A DNA stretch of 64,000 bases from Chalara sp. BL73. Lineage: Eukaryota; Ascomycota; Leotiomycetes; Helotiales. Of this stretch, positions 46,936 to 58,304 are shown in pieces; the first letter of the stretch is position 1, and each line of letters begins with the position of its first letter. The translations under genes were made by a program, and so were the position numbers. The notes beneath the pieces were generated by a model. The model was not told the origin of the DNA and searched no databases. It worked only from the letters and a program-made list of their open reading frames with translations. The stretch covers positions 248,001 through 312,000 of the forward strand of contig CAKJVC010000154.1 in assembly GCA_918026815.1 (NCBI GenBank), given 5' to 3'.

Positions 46936-49900
46936 ATGGCGAGTCTGCAGCCTTCACTGTCGCCCATAGCATCGCGAACTAAGACGTGCGTGGGGCTTTT
47001 CGAGCGTTTAAATGGGCTCTTACTTCAGCCTGATGAGCAACAAGACGGCAAAGCCCCTACCGCTGAAGCCGCTGATGGCCTTGGTCGATTCAGAATCTGG
47101 GCTGGAAACATTGGAGCTCTTCAGCTATTCGAATTCAAAAGCTCTTTGGACTATCGACTACGTGATGCAAAGAAGATCGCCATTCAAATCGTTGGCCTGC
47201 TAGATGATTTGGCCGAGTCTCTTGAGGATGGTACGTATCACCTCTGGATGAAATTAACAGCAGTCATGATATTAATTTTCTCAGCATCTGCAATTGTTTC
47301 CAACGAAAGGGCGAATCGGACAAGCTCCACTCTCGAGATATGCCCCGCTCAGATCGACGATCGCTACGACGAGGGCCTTGAAGAAGGCAAAGAGCTCTCA
47401 GAGATTACGGAGATATTCAGCTCCATCACGGAGACTATCAACAGTCTATTCCGATTTTCAATCATTATACGCAACAACACGAACAGGGACCGCTATGCCA
47501 AAGCAACAGCTGCCTCGCTAGCCGACCCGATCCAAGACTGTTTCGATATAAATCATGTCAGGGAAAAATTTCCCTCCCTCGAGGCGAAGGGTAAAAGTTG
47601 GCTTATCAGCCGGCTTGGGAAAGCGATTACTCAGAGGCGCCAGTACTTGAAGTATTGCCGGGAACACAATCAAAAGACTTCAGTTGATTTGGTGACTCCG
47701 AACTTTGACAGAATTCCCAAAGATACAGAGGCGGTGCCAATGCAGCCAGCAGTAAAAGCGCCTACTCTGAGTGGGATAAGTACTCTATCGAAGCCCCCAA
47801 GCACGCTTGCCCATACGCAAGCGTCGACTTTGATCTTGAACTCTTCCCAAAACGTGGATGAAGAAGCTCCCGAAGATTCTCAATCCCAAACATCGTATGC
47901 AACTTCGAACGAAGAAGATAGCACTAGCGGCATACTTCACGTCACCCAGCTGGAGGACGTCTCCAAGGGGCTGGACCACTTCGTATGCCCGTATTGCTGG
48001 CAAATACAAGCAATTACCACCCAGCGAGCTTGGAAGTAAGCTATCCCCCAACCAAGGCTGAAAATTTGCAAGCTGATACAAATATCTAGAAAACATGTTC
48101 TAGCTGATCTCAAGCCTTATGTTTGCACTTACGAAGACTGTGACATGAAGTTATCCGGTGATCGGCATACCTGGTTCTCGCACGAGCTCAAAGATCACCG
48201 ACGAGAATGGTCTTGTCGCTTCTGTGCATGGCAACCATTTGATTCCATCACTAAGTATCACCACCATTTGAGTAATCGGCATCCGCAAGCGTTCACCCAG
48301 GATCAGTTGCCCGCACTCCTCGAAATGAGTCAACATCCTCTGGTCAAAGTATCCCCATCCGATTGCCCCTTCTGCGATGACTGGGAACAACGTCTGAGGT
48401 CAATAAACCCGGATATTCCGCTATCGGATACCCTAGTGGTTACGCAAGTCCAGTTCAAGCATCATATGGGCGCCCACATGGAACAGCTTGCACTGTTTGC
48501 AATTCCGCGCGGCCACACCGAGGCAGGAGACGCAGATTCAGGAAATGCTGCTCCTGGCTCAGACTTGAGCTTGTCATCATTTGATGACGACAGTCCTCTG
48601 AGCGCCAAGATTGCTGCTACACAGCTAGAAAGTTGCAAAACTTCTTTGTTGAACTTGATCGCTTCGATTTCGAGTAGTACAGCTGAAGGTGCCTTTGTCA
48701 CACCGCACGCTACTGGATCGCTCGCAAACCTCAGAAGAAAGATAGCGGGATCATTTCCGGATCTTACAGAGATATCGCAACATATTACTGATGGACAATA
48801 TTCAACAGCCGAGGACGTAAAAGAGGATATCGATAAGATGTTTACCGAATTCTACCTTGTCGCCGCTAAGGAGAGCCCTGAGTATGCGCAGATCGAAGCC
48901 TTCCGCACTCGCTTTGAGACACTATGGCCTGATATCCACGACGAGAACAGATCAAACATTAAGATAAATGAAACCAAGTCAGATGGGAACGCCGATAGTT
49001 TTTACTGGGAAGAAGCTAGCGAAGGTGGACTCCGCATCCAAGATACAACACTGAATGAAGATGGCCCCGGAAATGTCGCTACAAGATTCGAACAGATGAG
49101 GAAGTGGGTTCTAAGCAAAGAAATCCGGATGGCAGATGAACTTGTCAGCGAATGTTTCCGTTGCGGTGATGCTTTTAGTGGATCTGTGAGAAAGCACCAT
49201 TGTCGAACGTGTGGCAATATCTTCGATTCTAAATGCACTGTAATCATCCCAGGGGGAAAGTTCAACATGGAGGGGCCTTTGGATGTCTGCAAAATCTGTT
49301 TTGATACCATCAATGGTAGCCCTGACAGCAGCCTCTTTCGCAACGCCAGAGACGAAGATTCGCCACCAGAACCAGAAATCACCCTACGAGAGCAATGGCG
49401 ACAATGGAGAGCGAAACGCCTCTACGTGGGTTTCTTAAATGAAGCTAGTTACTTAGCTCAGCTAGGCATGTCCGCCATTACTGTATGCTTCAAAACCCCT
49501 CTAGTGGTTGAGAGATCGTTCCTTCCAACCGACGGCCTCGAGGAAATGTATGCGTATGTGGAATGCCGGGACCTTCTGGACCTTGCCAACAGTGACTGGG
49601 CGCTTAAATATTTTGAAGAACCGTCAGGATATTGCCACGAATATCAATTCAGCCTTGTTGACGAAGAAACAGGGCATGTTTACGATCTTGCATCTGGAGG
49701 CACGGTCGGTAATAGTGTTGGACCTAGTCGAACCCTCCTTATCCAGAAGGACAATTATACTGCTTCGGCAACGGTACCCGTTCTCGGGGACTTGCGAATT
49801 CTCATCTGTGAGGGGGCTCCTGGAACATTGGAGTATCTGGAAAAGCAATTGCATAATCTGGAACTTGACCCCATCAGAATCTGTCATAATGAACCAGGAC

Positions 49901-52900
49901 AAAGCGAAGTTGCAATGGCTTCGAAATTCGATGTAATTATTGCGGAAATATTGCTTCCGAGACAAGAGTTCTATGTTTTCACACACCACATCCGAAACAC
50001 TATGAATGGCAACCAGAATACTCCAATCGTTGCTGTCACAGCAAGGCGTAATGAGCTCGCAAAGGTTGGTATTTTTGACGCTATTCTTGATAACTCTTCG
50101 AGTCAAGAAGATCTTTCCAGAATCATATTTCAACTCTGCACCGCTTTGAGAACTTTGGCGAAGTCTATGGAAGCCGCTCTAGGTCAATCACAAGAGCATT
50201 CATCGATGAGTCTTGCTTTCTACTACTTCAGGAATACCATCTTATGGTGGAGGTCAGCCGATCAGCACTTCCATAATGCGGATCTACTGCTGGCTTTTGA
50301 AAGACGAGTTCAAGTATTACTCTCTATTCTCTCCAACTATTGGAGGAAATCGGTACAAACAGCCCAAATGCACATCTATCACGAAGTTCTCCACCACACA
50401 TATGTCAACGATGAAACTATGTCTGGAAAGCCTGTCGTAGAAATACCACGCGACCGTTTCCTCGCAACTGAAGATAACTATGCTTGGGATATGGAGGAAT
50501 TGTCTCCAGCACTTGCTGTAAACATGGCATGGCGAAATCCTATAACACGCCAACACTTTACACGAGATGACGTTTTGGCCCTCTTGAATCATCCTCTTGG
50601 CGGTCACCTGAAGATTCTATCCGATGAAGACGGCCGTCCTCTCCCCAAAGACTATCCACGGCGGGAACAGCTATTAGAATCCAAACGTTTCCGGAAAGCC
50701 AAACTTGACATCGCTAGACTAGTTGAAGATATCCAGGCTCCCGTAGCGGAAGGAGGGGTCCGAATGCAGAATAGAAAATGGAATTTCCGAGTTTATTACA
50801 ATTGTTTCATAGGATCCGAAATGACAACGTGGCTAATCGAGAATTTTGAGGACATCAAAACGAGAGAGGAGGCTGTCCAGCTGGGGAATATGTTAATGGT
50901 AAAAGATGAGCTGGGGACCGATAATGAGAATGGGAAAAAGAAGGATGAAGGAATGGGCATATTCGTCCACGTCGAGAAACGCCATCCTTTCCGTGATGGC
51001 CAATACTTTTACCAAGTTGTCGCAGGATTTGCAAAACTGCGGCCCGAGAACCAGAGTGACTGGTCTGCCGGGCGTCGCGATATGAACGACAACCCCAATG
51101 ACGTCAAGGTGGAAGCGGCGAGGGGGCATGTAACGATTAGCTCGGATGTAGAAGGGAGAGAGCTACCGAGAGAGCCCGCGGATGTCAGTATAGAGGCCGA
51201 TAGCCTAGAGACTTTGGATGCATCCATAATTTCGGGAACGAGTAATGATCCTAACGACGGCCAGGCATCCATTCATCCATCCACAACAGCCGTTGGACCC
51301 AAACTTCGAGGAATTTATTCCAAATTTAGGGATGAGAAGACTTCTGGAGATACTACTCCTCTCAACGAATCTGAGGCAGAACCGTTCCCTGCGACAACAG
51401 CTGATCTGTCTGCCAAAAGACACCTAGAAGGGGATGGTGACCTTAGCCAGGGTCATTCTCACTCGCCAAGACATCATGCGAGACGGGATAGTCATGAAGG
51501 ATATGGAGCTCCGGGACCAAGTAGCATTACAAGCAACCAACCCCTGGCTAATCCGAGAGTTCTGTATGACAAGAAAGAGCGTGGCCCACCTCCCTCTACT
51601 AGAGGATTTGACCTCATTCAGCCAAGAGCAGCTGGCTGGGACGGATCTGCTCAAGTCCAGATGCCTATCACAATAGAACCGGCTCAGCGACCTGTAAGAG
51701 CCGACCCTCTATTTGAGCCTGACATTCCGAGAAGGGAGAGTCACAGAGATAGACCAGTGTCACTGTACTATACCGAGTCAAGACAAGACTCCCAGATACA
51801 CCAATATTACGAGACACGATATCATGAAGGACAAAACAGACCGCACCGTCATGAGCGTTACGACAGTTCAGTTGAGCGGCGAGGTTTTGGCATACGTCCG
51901 TCGTATACCTCAGACAGTCCCCTTGACCCTGAAATGAACCGAGATGTTCGGATCCCTACAGCTAGCACTTCCCCCGATAAGAAAGTGGAAGTGGGTGATT
52001 TGAAAGAGCAGCGATTACAAAATGAAGTTGGACTACAGCCGCTGGTCCCCGGAAAAGCAGCACGTATACAATCTAAACTCAGCAAACTAGAAGAGTTCTT
52101 AGATGATGAGTCCAAGGAAAACAGTAGCTATATGCACGTTTTGCCTGGAGAAAATGCTGAGGGGGAAAGACTGGGAACGAACCCTGATCAGTTAAGCGAG
52201 CGAGAATACTCCATTATTCCTGCTTCGACACGTAGGCGCGATCGCCAAACAACATACAGTGCTACTATAGATAATGCGGACATACCCAGTCGAGAGAGAG
52301 CGAGACGAGCTGTTGAGGATAAACTGGTGAGACATGGAGACATCGTCACGGATGGCTACGGTGACAATGGGTATGGGTATATCAATCCGAGGGATTTAGT
52401 ACAGTATGATTTGAACAACCGGCCTGCCTCAAGAAGCCGTCCAATATATACCGGCTCTGAAAGAGCAACAACTCCTAGACGGAGTAGCTTTACAAACTAC
52501 GAAGATTCAAACCAAAAAGCCGCACCTCTGCACAACTACCCCCAGCACCACCCGAGGGATAGGTCGGCTATTATCGACAGCCGCCCCCCTACAGTTTTGT
52601 CAGAAGTACAGCGACCAGCTGCTCCCAAAAGTCGAAGACTGGTGTCTCACTGGCAATCTGAGCAGCCTGAATCAAAAGGTCGGCTTAGCCCCGAAGAACA
52701 CAAGAAAGCAGGTAGCATCACGACCACATATCGTATCCCAGGGGATACGCCTGAGCTTTCTCAGGGTAGAACCCTACGACCAGTACTCAACCCTAAAGAC
52801 ACTATAGCCCTCAAAGCACTTAGGGAAGCACCTGACAAGAGCGAGGCCTCTGCTCTGAAGGAGCTCTCCCAAAGCTCCGCAAGCCAATCAGCAGATATAA

Positions 52901-53507
52901 GCACTGGTCTCGACGCCTCCTATTTCCGTGGCCGCGCTGCTGTACCCTCTGGAGAGCGTCATCTGCGTGTTGTCTCTCCACCTCGCGAAAGAACTGAAGA
53001 GAAGCCCGTAAAGGGCATCCTCCGCCAACCACGTGAGAAGTTCCCCGAGGACCGAATATTCATCCGCGAAGGCGTCGCTCCGTTGAAAGACGCAAAAAAA
53101 GAGGGCATACCCGCCAACGCGCGCTGGACAAAAATATCCCGCAAGCTCGTAAATCTCGAGGCACTGGAAGTAGGCCGGGAACGATTTGAGGAAAGGGAGG
53201 ATTTCGTGATTGTCTTGAGAGTCCTGAGTCAGGAAGATGTACAGGGATATGCCGAATTGACTCAAAAAATCCGAGGTAAGATTTCTTGACACAATGGAAA
53301 GGCTTTTTGGGCTGATTGTACATGTAGCTGCGAGAGAAGTGGAGGACAGAGAGAGAAGAACACCACCGAGCACGACACGAACGTCACGAAAGGCACAAGA
53401 GGGAACGGGGTGAGCGTGGTGAGCGTGGTGAGCGTGGTGAGCGTGGTGAGCGTGGTGAACATGGTGAACGGCCTATTGATTATTGGTGGATGACCCTCCA
53501 GATATAG
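46936..53507 (+). CDS. Mosaic C2H2-FYVE-UBX-receiver-DEP-DUF8035 protein
   Basis: Four exons join in frame: 46936-47230, 47285-48035, 48090-53275 and 53350-53507 (2129 aa). Domains in order: an N-terminal fungal helical region (GRFRIWAGNIGA, about 50-60); C2H2-type fingers (about 330-460, CPYCWQ, CTYEDCD, CRFCAW); a FYVE-like finger (704-755, CFRCGDAFSGSVRKHHCRTC); a FAF2/UBX-like domain (about 782-900, ending GGTVGNSVGPSRTLLI); a receiver-like domain (913-1036) close to that of Rim15 but lacking the acidic pair, the phospho-Asp (Glu instead) and the Lys; an IML1/DEPDC5-type DEP region (about 1155-1335, NCFIGSEMTTWLI, FVHVEKRHPFRDGQYFYQ); a long charged disordered tail; and a DUF8035-like C-terminus (2009-2078, EGVAPLKDA) ending in GER repeats. 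The first intron is 54 nt, in frame and without a stop. I know of no such domain order. Confidence 0.8.
53408..53460 (+). repeat. Nine-base tandem repeat coding Gly-Glu-Arg
   Basis: The unit GGTGAGCGT is repeated about five to six times, the last copy changed to GGTGAACAT. It encodes (GER)n at the C-terminus of the mosaic protein and is likely to vary in copy number between strains. Confidence 0.85.
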
Positions 53508-54039
53508 ATATACGCTTGATCGAGAGGAGAGCGATTCGGAGGACGCTGCGTACGAGGGTGAAAGAGATGCAGGAAGGGAGAGGGTGAAGAAAGGCATTGA
53601 GCCCGCTGCTGAGGAGTTTATCTATGAGACAGACCGGAAAACAGACATGGAGAGAGGGAAGAAGTATGCTGGGGCGGCTGCTTGATGACCGCCACTTCAT
53701 AATCAGATTTTTGATCGCTAAAAGTATCCCAGCCATTGGGTTGACGCCACTAAAGCCAATGAATTGGGCATCATCATTAGACTGCGGCGAACCTAGTGGG
53801 TACCTAATTAACCCACTGAGTGCTCAATTATTAAACTCAACAAGTTGGGTTGAGTTAATTTTTAAACCCAGCAAATTGAGTTATATAATTTACTGGCTTT
53901 GTAAAACTATATAAAACTTTAATATATAAGAACTTAGCTACAAATATAAAAAATTAGACCTTTTTTTTTTTCGTTTAAACCCCTTATTGTAGCTAGTATA
54001 AGTTTCAATAGGTTTTAGCAATCTACTAGGATTTTACTA
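53508..54039. other. Intergenic between the mosaic gene and the 2.7-kb element
   Basis: AT-rich right half with a small palindrome around 53832-53854 (ACTCAAC ... GTTGAGT). No gene recognised. Confidence 0.4.
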
Positions 54040-55140
54040 ACGTCTGTCCCTGCGTGCCGAAACGCACCCCGTAACGAGACAAAACATAGGTACTTCAAGT
54101 TCAGGCGATTCAAAATCTGTGAACGCGTTAAAATCTCTATTCATTTTCATTTCAATTGTATTATATACCTGCCCCGAACATTCCTGACCCGTTAGTTCCG
54201 AAATTTATTATCGTGTCGTCGCCGCCCTTTAAATTTACAGAGAGCCTTTTTTTACTCTATAAGAGGAACTCTCTACTTGTGACACTACTATTAAACTTTT
54301 TTTATTATTTAAACACATAGAACGATTTGATATAGATATCTAAGGTCTATAACGATACAAAAATGCTATTGCCACTTTTGTAGCGGTCACGGCGTGCCTT
54401 GTTATACGATGTCGCTACATGGGCTGATACCTCCTTTAATTAAGCGAGCAAGGACTCTAGCTAGCTGCGTCGTGGTTACAGTAACTTAATCTCGGTAAAA
54501 AAATTATAAACTATAATACATGTAGCTGCTAATTTGTGAGGGTGTGGCTGAGTTAGGGCGGATCATGCTGGGAATCCCCGTTTCCCAATATCCTCCGACC
54601 AGCAACATGTGGCAGCTAGCAACTACCACTTCTGGCTTCTTACTGCCAGCTTTGCACCTAACTTACTGGCTTTTTATTTCCAGTTTTTTTTGGCAGTATT
54701 TGCTGCAACACAACATTCGATATTCAAAAGGGAGTGCTCTGATTATATTATCTGTCAGCTGGCACAATTGAGATGGACCAATCTTTGATTATGCAATGCT
54801 TATTCAAGTCACTTATCAAAGTACATCGGTAATAGCATTAAACATGACTACAATTATGGTATTACAATCCTGGCAAGTGGTAATCTAACATATGTAAGTT
54901 TAGTCCAGGAGTTACACTGGTGCGATGAGAGATATTCTAAATAGGGGGGGGGGGGGGGGGCGGGCTTATTATTCCGATGTTTGCACTAATTAATTAAATC
55001 ATGCGTGACTCATTCTTCCATAACCCATCTCATCCTTTCAACAACCTCACCTCATGTTATCCGCACATTCGATATCAACTTGACTACAAGGCAAAAGTTC
55101 CACCACCTACAAAGCTACATCCAAGTTCTGTCCAAAAGCA

Positions 55141-55695
55141 ATGAGTATAAATCTCATTATTCGCCCGGCAGCGCTCCCAGACGCAGCAGCCATAGCTAGC
55201 GTCCACATCACCGCCCGGCAAGAGACCTACCGCGGCATGATCCCAGACTCCAAACTCGACTCCGAGCTTGACATTAGCGCACGCGAAAGATCATGGATAT
55301 CAATTCTTACAGCCCCCAAGTCTCTTGTATTTGTAGCTCTCTCAGGTGGAGAAATCTGTGGGTTTGTTAGTGGTGGGATAACGAGCGATCTTGTTTATTT
55401 CCCTAAGACTGAGGGTAGATTTTTTGATGGGGAGATCTGGGCTATTTATCTCTTAGGACGCGTGCAAGGGAAGGGAATTGGGAAAGCGTTGGTGAGAGCG
55501 ATGGCGGAGAGGCTTGGTAGGGAGGGATGTGAGAGTGTAATTGTTTGGGTGTTGGAGAGGAATGAGGGGGCGAGGGGGTTTTATGAGCGCTTGGGAGGTA
55601 AGGAAGTGGCGAGGAAGATGATGGTTATAGCGGACGCTAATCTAGAAGAGGTGGCGTATGGGTGGGAAGATATAAGGACTTTGGTGAGTGAGTGA
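55141..55695 (+). CDS. GNAT-family N-acetyltransferase
   Basis: Acetyl-CoA-dependent acetyltransferase of unknown substrate. Single exon, 184 aa. The acetyl-CoA motif R/QxxGxG is R107-G112 in GRVQGKGIGKALV, after the strand EIWAIYLLG. The C-terminal block VWVLERNEGARGFYERLGG is the usual motif B. The opening IIRPAALPDAAAIASVH is the normal family start, and the length is normal. The lack of an intron and its similarity in style to bacterial GNATs (RimI-like, COG0456 type) allow a horizontal origin, but this is not proven. It is wholly inside the inverted-repeat element 54040-56784, with no other gene in that element. Confidence 0.9.
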   Translation: MSINLIIRPAALPDAAAIASVHITARQETYRGMIPDSKLDSELDISARERSWISILTAPKSLVFVALSGGEICGFVSGGITSDLVYFPKTEGRFFDGEIWAIYLLGRVQGKGIGKALVRAMAERLGREGCESVIVWVLERNEGARGFYERLGGKEVARKMMVIADANLEEVAYGWEDIRTLVSE

Positions 55696-55921
55696 TCATG
55701 GGATAAGCTAGAGCTAGAACTAGCTATATACTACCCGGGTTATGAGCGAAAGTAAAGAACATCTTGTAGACTAAAGGGATGTATTCGATAGAGAAGAAAG
55801 CACTTAACTTAGTAGTAGAATATTCGAGAAACATGCTACTGCGCCACACGCGTGACATTCTGATGTCACGAGGCCTAAAAGTAGTGGCTGAGGAAAACAT
55901 AGCGAGCCCGGATTTATACAG

Positions 55922-56350
55922 TAACGTATTCCACCACTAAGTGGCCCTTATCACTAAGTGGCCCATGCCAAGAATGCACCAAAAATCGTTATTTTTCTAT
56001 TACTATATTTCAACACTTACTTAATAAAAAGCTATGAAATTGTAATATAATATTTTTGTAAGCTATAATTTAAACAATTTTCAATTTAATCAAATTATTA
56101 TTTATAGTTGCAGAAATATTAACAAAAATACATTTTTAGCCCCCAAATTTTATTATTTTAGTAACTACTAAAAATATTTGTATAAAAATTTAAACACAGC
56201 TTTTATGTTACTTAAGAAGCTTATTTACTAGTTTTTATAAGTTTTAATTAAAAAGAGGCTACAATATAACAATGCAAAAATATCAATTTTCAGTGCACTC
56301 TTGGCATGGGCCACTTAGTGATAAGGGCCACTTAGTGGTGGAATACGTTA
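55922..56350. mobile_element. Nested 0.43-kb MITE
   Basis: The first about 60 bases (55922-55982) return inverted at 56290-56350 with three or so mismatches. The ends read TA plus ACGTATTCC, so a TA target duplication is likely. Each arm has two copies of the palindrome-like word CACTAAGTGG. The interior is very AT-rich and codes for nothing. It lies inside the GNAT-bearing element. Confidence 0.85.
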
Positions 56351-56784
56351 TAATTAACCAAGCTAATGCATATTAATAAGCACAAAATGAAACTAAAACA
56401 TGTAGCGTTTATGCACCCCTTTTCTCACATCGGAGAAACTTCCGGGCTACATCATTTCCTTTTTAAGTGTCTTCAAAAGTTGGAGCCATATTCTTCTGAT
56501 ATGAAACTTTTTTCTACATGCTCCGAATTTTGAAAAGACTTTAATGGTCGTGATTAAACATGGGGGTACAGCCGAAACGGCGATTAGTGGCGTGATTGAA
56601 ACGATCAACAGCACAACCAACCACAATTATTTTTTCCTTGCTAAGTGGTCTCTTTAGGGAGGAATAGTTAAAGAAAGTAACATTTTAAGCACAAATTCAT
56701 AGACCTGCTAAGAAAAAAGTTGTGGTTAGTAAACTATGGATTTGTCTCGTTACGGGGTGCGTTTCGGCACGCAGGGACAGACGT

Positions 56785-58304
56785 TAGGTCAAGTTATAAA
56801 TATATCAATAACTTGACCAACTTTCTGGGTCTATAGTGGTCCCTTACCACATGCCGACAGATGGGACATTAAGGATACCATCCAGAAATGCCTTCTTCAT
56901 CTCATACTTTAATTGTGCGTGAGCCGCAGCAGTGAAGTTTCTAGCGAGTTTTAGAACTTGCAGAGGCTGTTATGGCTTATTTTATAAAGAAAAACGCAAA
57001 AGTAAAAAGCTAGGTGTAGCCATTTGTAAAATCGCGGTATATTGCTTTACTTCTAGATTTATCGGCAGCAAGCGGCCGTTTGTAAAGTTGTGAAAAGCCC
57101 CATTTGACTCTTGTTCCTTGGTTGAACCAACAAACCAAAAGTTGACGCCGCTCGCCCGTACCCCTACTTATCTGCCAAAGGGACAAATTCTGACTTCTTG
57201 GCAATGCCTTGGTTGGCAGAATAAGGCTCCAAACCAGTGATTGTGAATCACCGGTGGTTGGGCCTTTTTTGATGGATGAATGCTTGTTCCTGGAGGCTCT
57301 CGCGCGAGTTGGATTCGACGCCATGGGAATAAAAGACGGTCCTACAACTCGACCGCGGTGCATGTCTCGTTCTCAAACAACGACCTCCTGTTAACAACAA
57401 TGAGAACAAAGGAGCCATCCTCTAAAATGGCTGAAAGACAATGAGTCCCCGCATGCCGATGAATACTCTATCGTGGTGCCAACGAAGGTATTCCCAAGCT
57501 CTCTTTACCTTTCATGGAAACACCAAGGGATCGAGTACCTTCCACCAACAACGCAAGCAAACCAGGCAACAAGCCGTGAAATAAATAAAACCACCCCCCC
57601 TCGGGAGGAAGAGACGATTTCCTTTCTGAACCCAAAGTACACACATCCCTAGCTCCCGACCCTCCTCAGGACCCCACAGCCCACGCTCATTCCGAACCTT
57701 CAACACGCACATCCCAAGCACAGGATCACCACGCGCAGCGCACAAAAGAAACCTATCACAATCAGCAATCGGCAATGGCAATGGCGTCCCCGCTCGACCA
57801 GCGCGCGGCAAAGACGGAAAAGCGCCGGCAGAGGAGAAGAAGGGAGCGGCGCGGTGAGATCCCGGAGGTGAGGCGCCGTCGTGTCGACCCCGATCGCGGG
57901 CACAAGCGAGAGGTGAGGGAGAGACACGCGGCTTTGAACGAGGGCCGCCCGGGACCTGCCGGCGAGGCGGGGCCGGGGGGGTGGTGGTGAGTTTAAGAGG
58001 GGGAGGCGGGTAGGTTGTTTTATAGCGTGTTTGGGTTTTGTTCTTGACGGGGAGGTGTCATCGGGGAACAATAAGGCGAAGGAACAATGAAAAAAGGAAC
58101 AAAAAAAGGTGAAAGAGAGAGATGAGCATTGTTAAAGGAGGCGTTTGGAAATTCAAGGCGATCTGATTGGAAGCAGCCAGGGACTCTAGCATAAATTAAG
58201 CAGGAGAAAGAGAAAAGCATGCGCAGGCTTCGGGAACTCGTTTGATGGGTTGTATCAAGCGATGTGGTTGATTATATTATACACAGACCTCGACAAGTCC
58301 CCAT
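56785..58304. other. Intergenic between the TIR element and the MFS gene
   Basis: No gene I would accept. Between 57600 and 58000 the DNA is GC-rich and opens an Arg-rich 71-codon frame (57775-57990), treated as unproven. The right end holds the 3' flank of the MFS gene. Confidence 0.35.

Larger units (their letters stand above)
54040..56784. mobile_element. TIR element carrying a GNAT gene
   Basis: A 47-bp sequence at 54037-54083 occurs again, perfectly and inverted, at 56741-56787. Both ends can be read as TA plus ACGTCTGTCCC, so the element is 2745 bp with a TA target duplication, as in Tc1/mariner elements. Inside are the GNAT gene (55141-55695), a nested MITE and a 17-G run (54944-54960). 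No transposase is seen, so it is non-autonomous. The alternative is two separate short elements in opposite orientation that happen to flank the gene. Confidence 0.7.

Noticed and set aside
57775..57990. Small Arg-rich open frame of 71 codons in GC-rich DNA
   Set aside because: Low-complexity composition, overlapped by a longer equally plausible frame on the other strand, with no homologue that I recognise.
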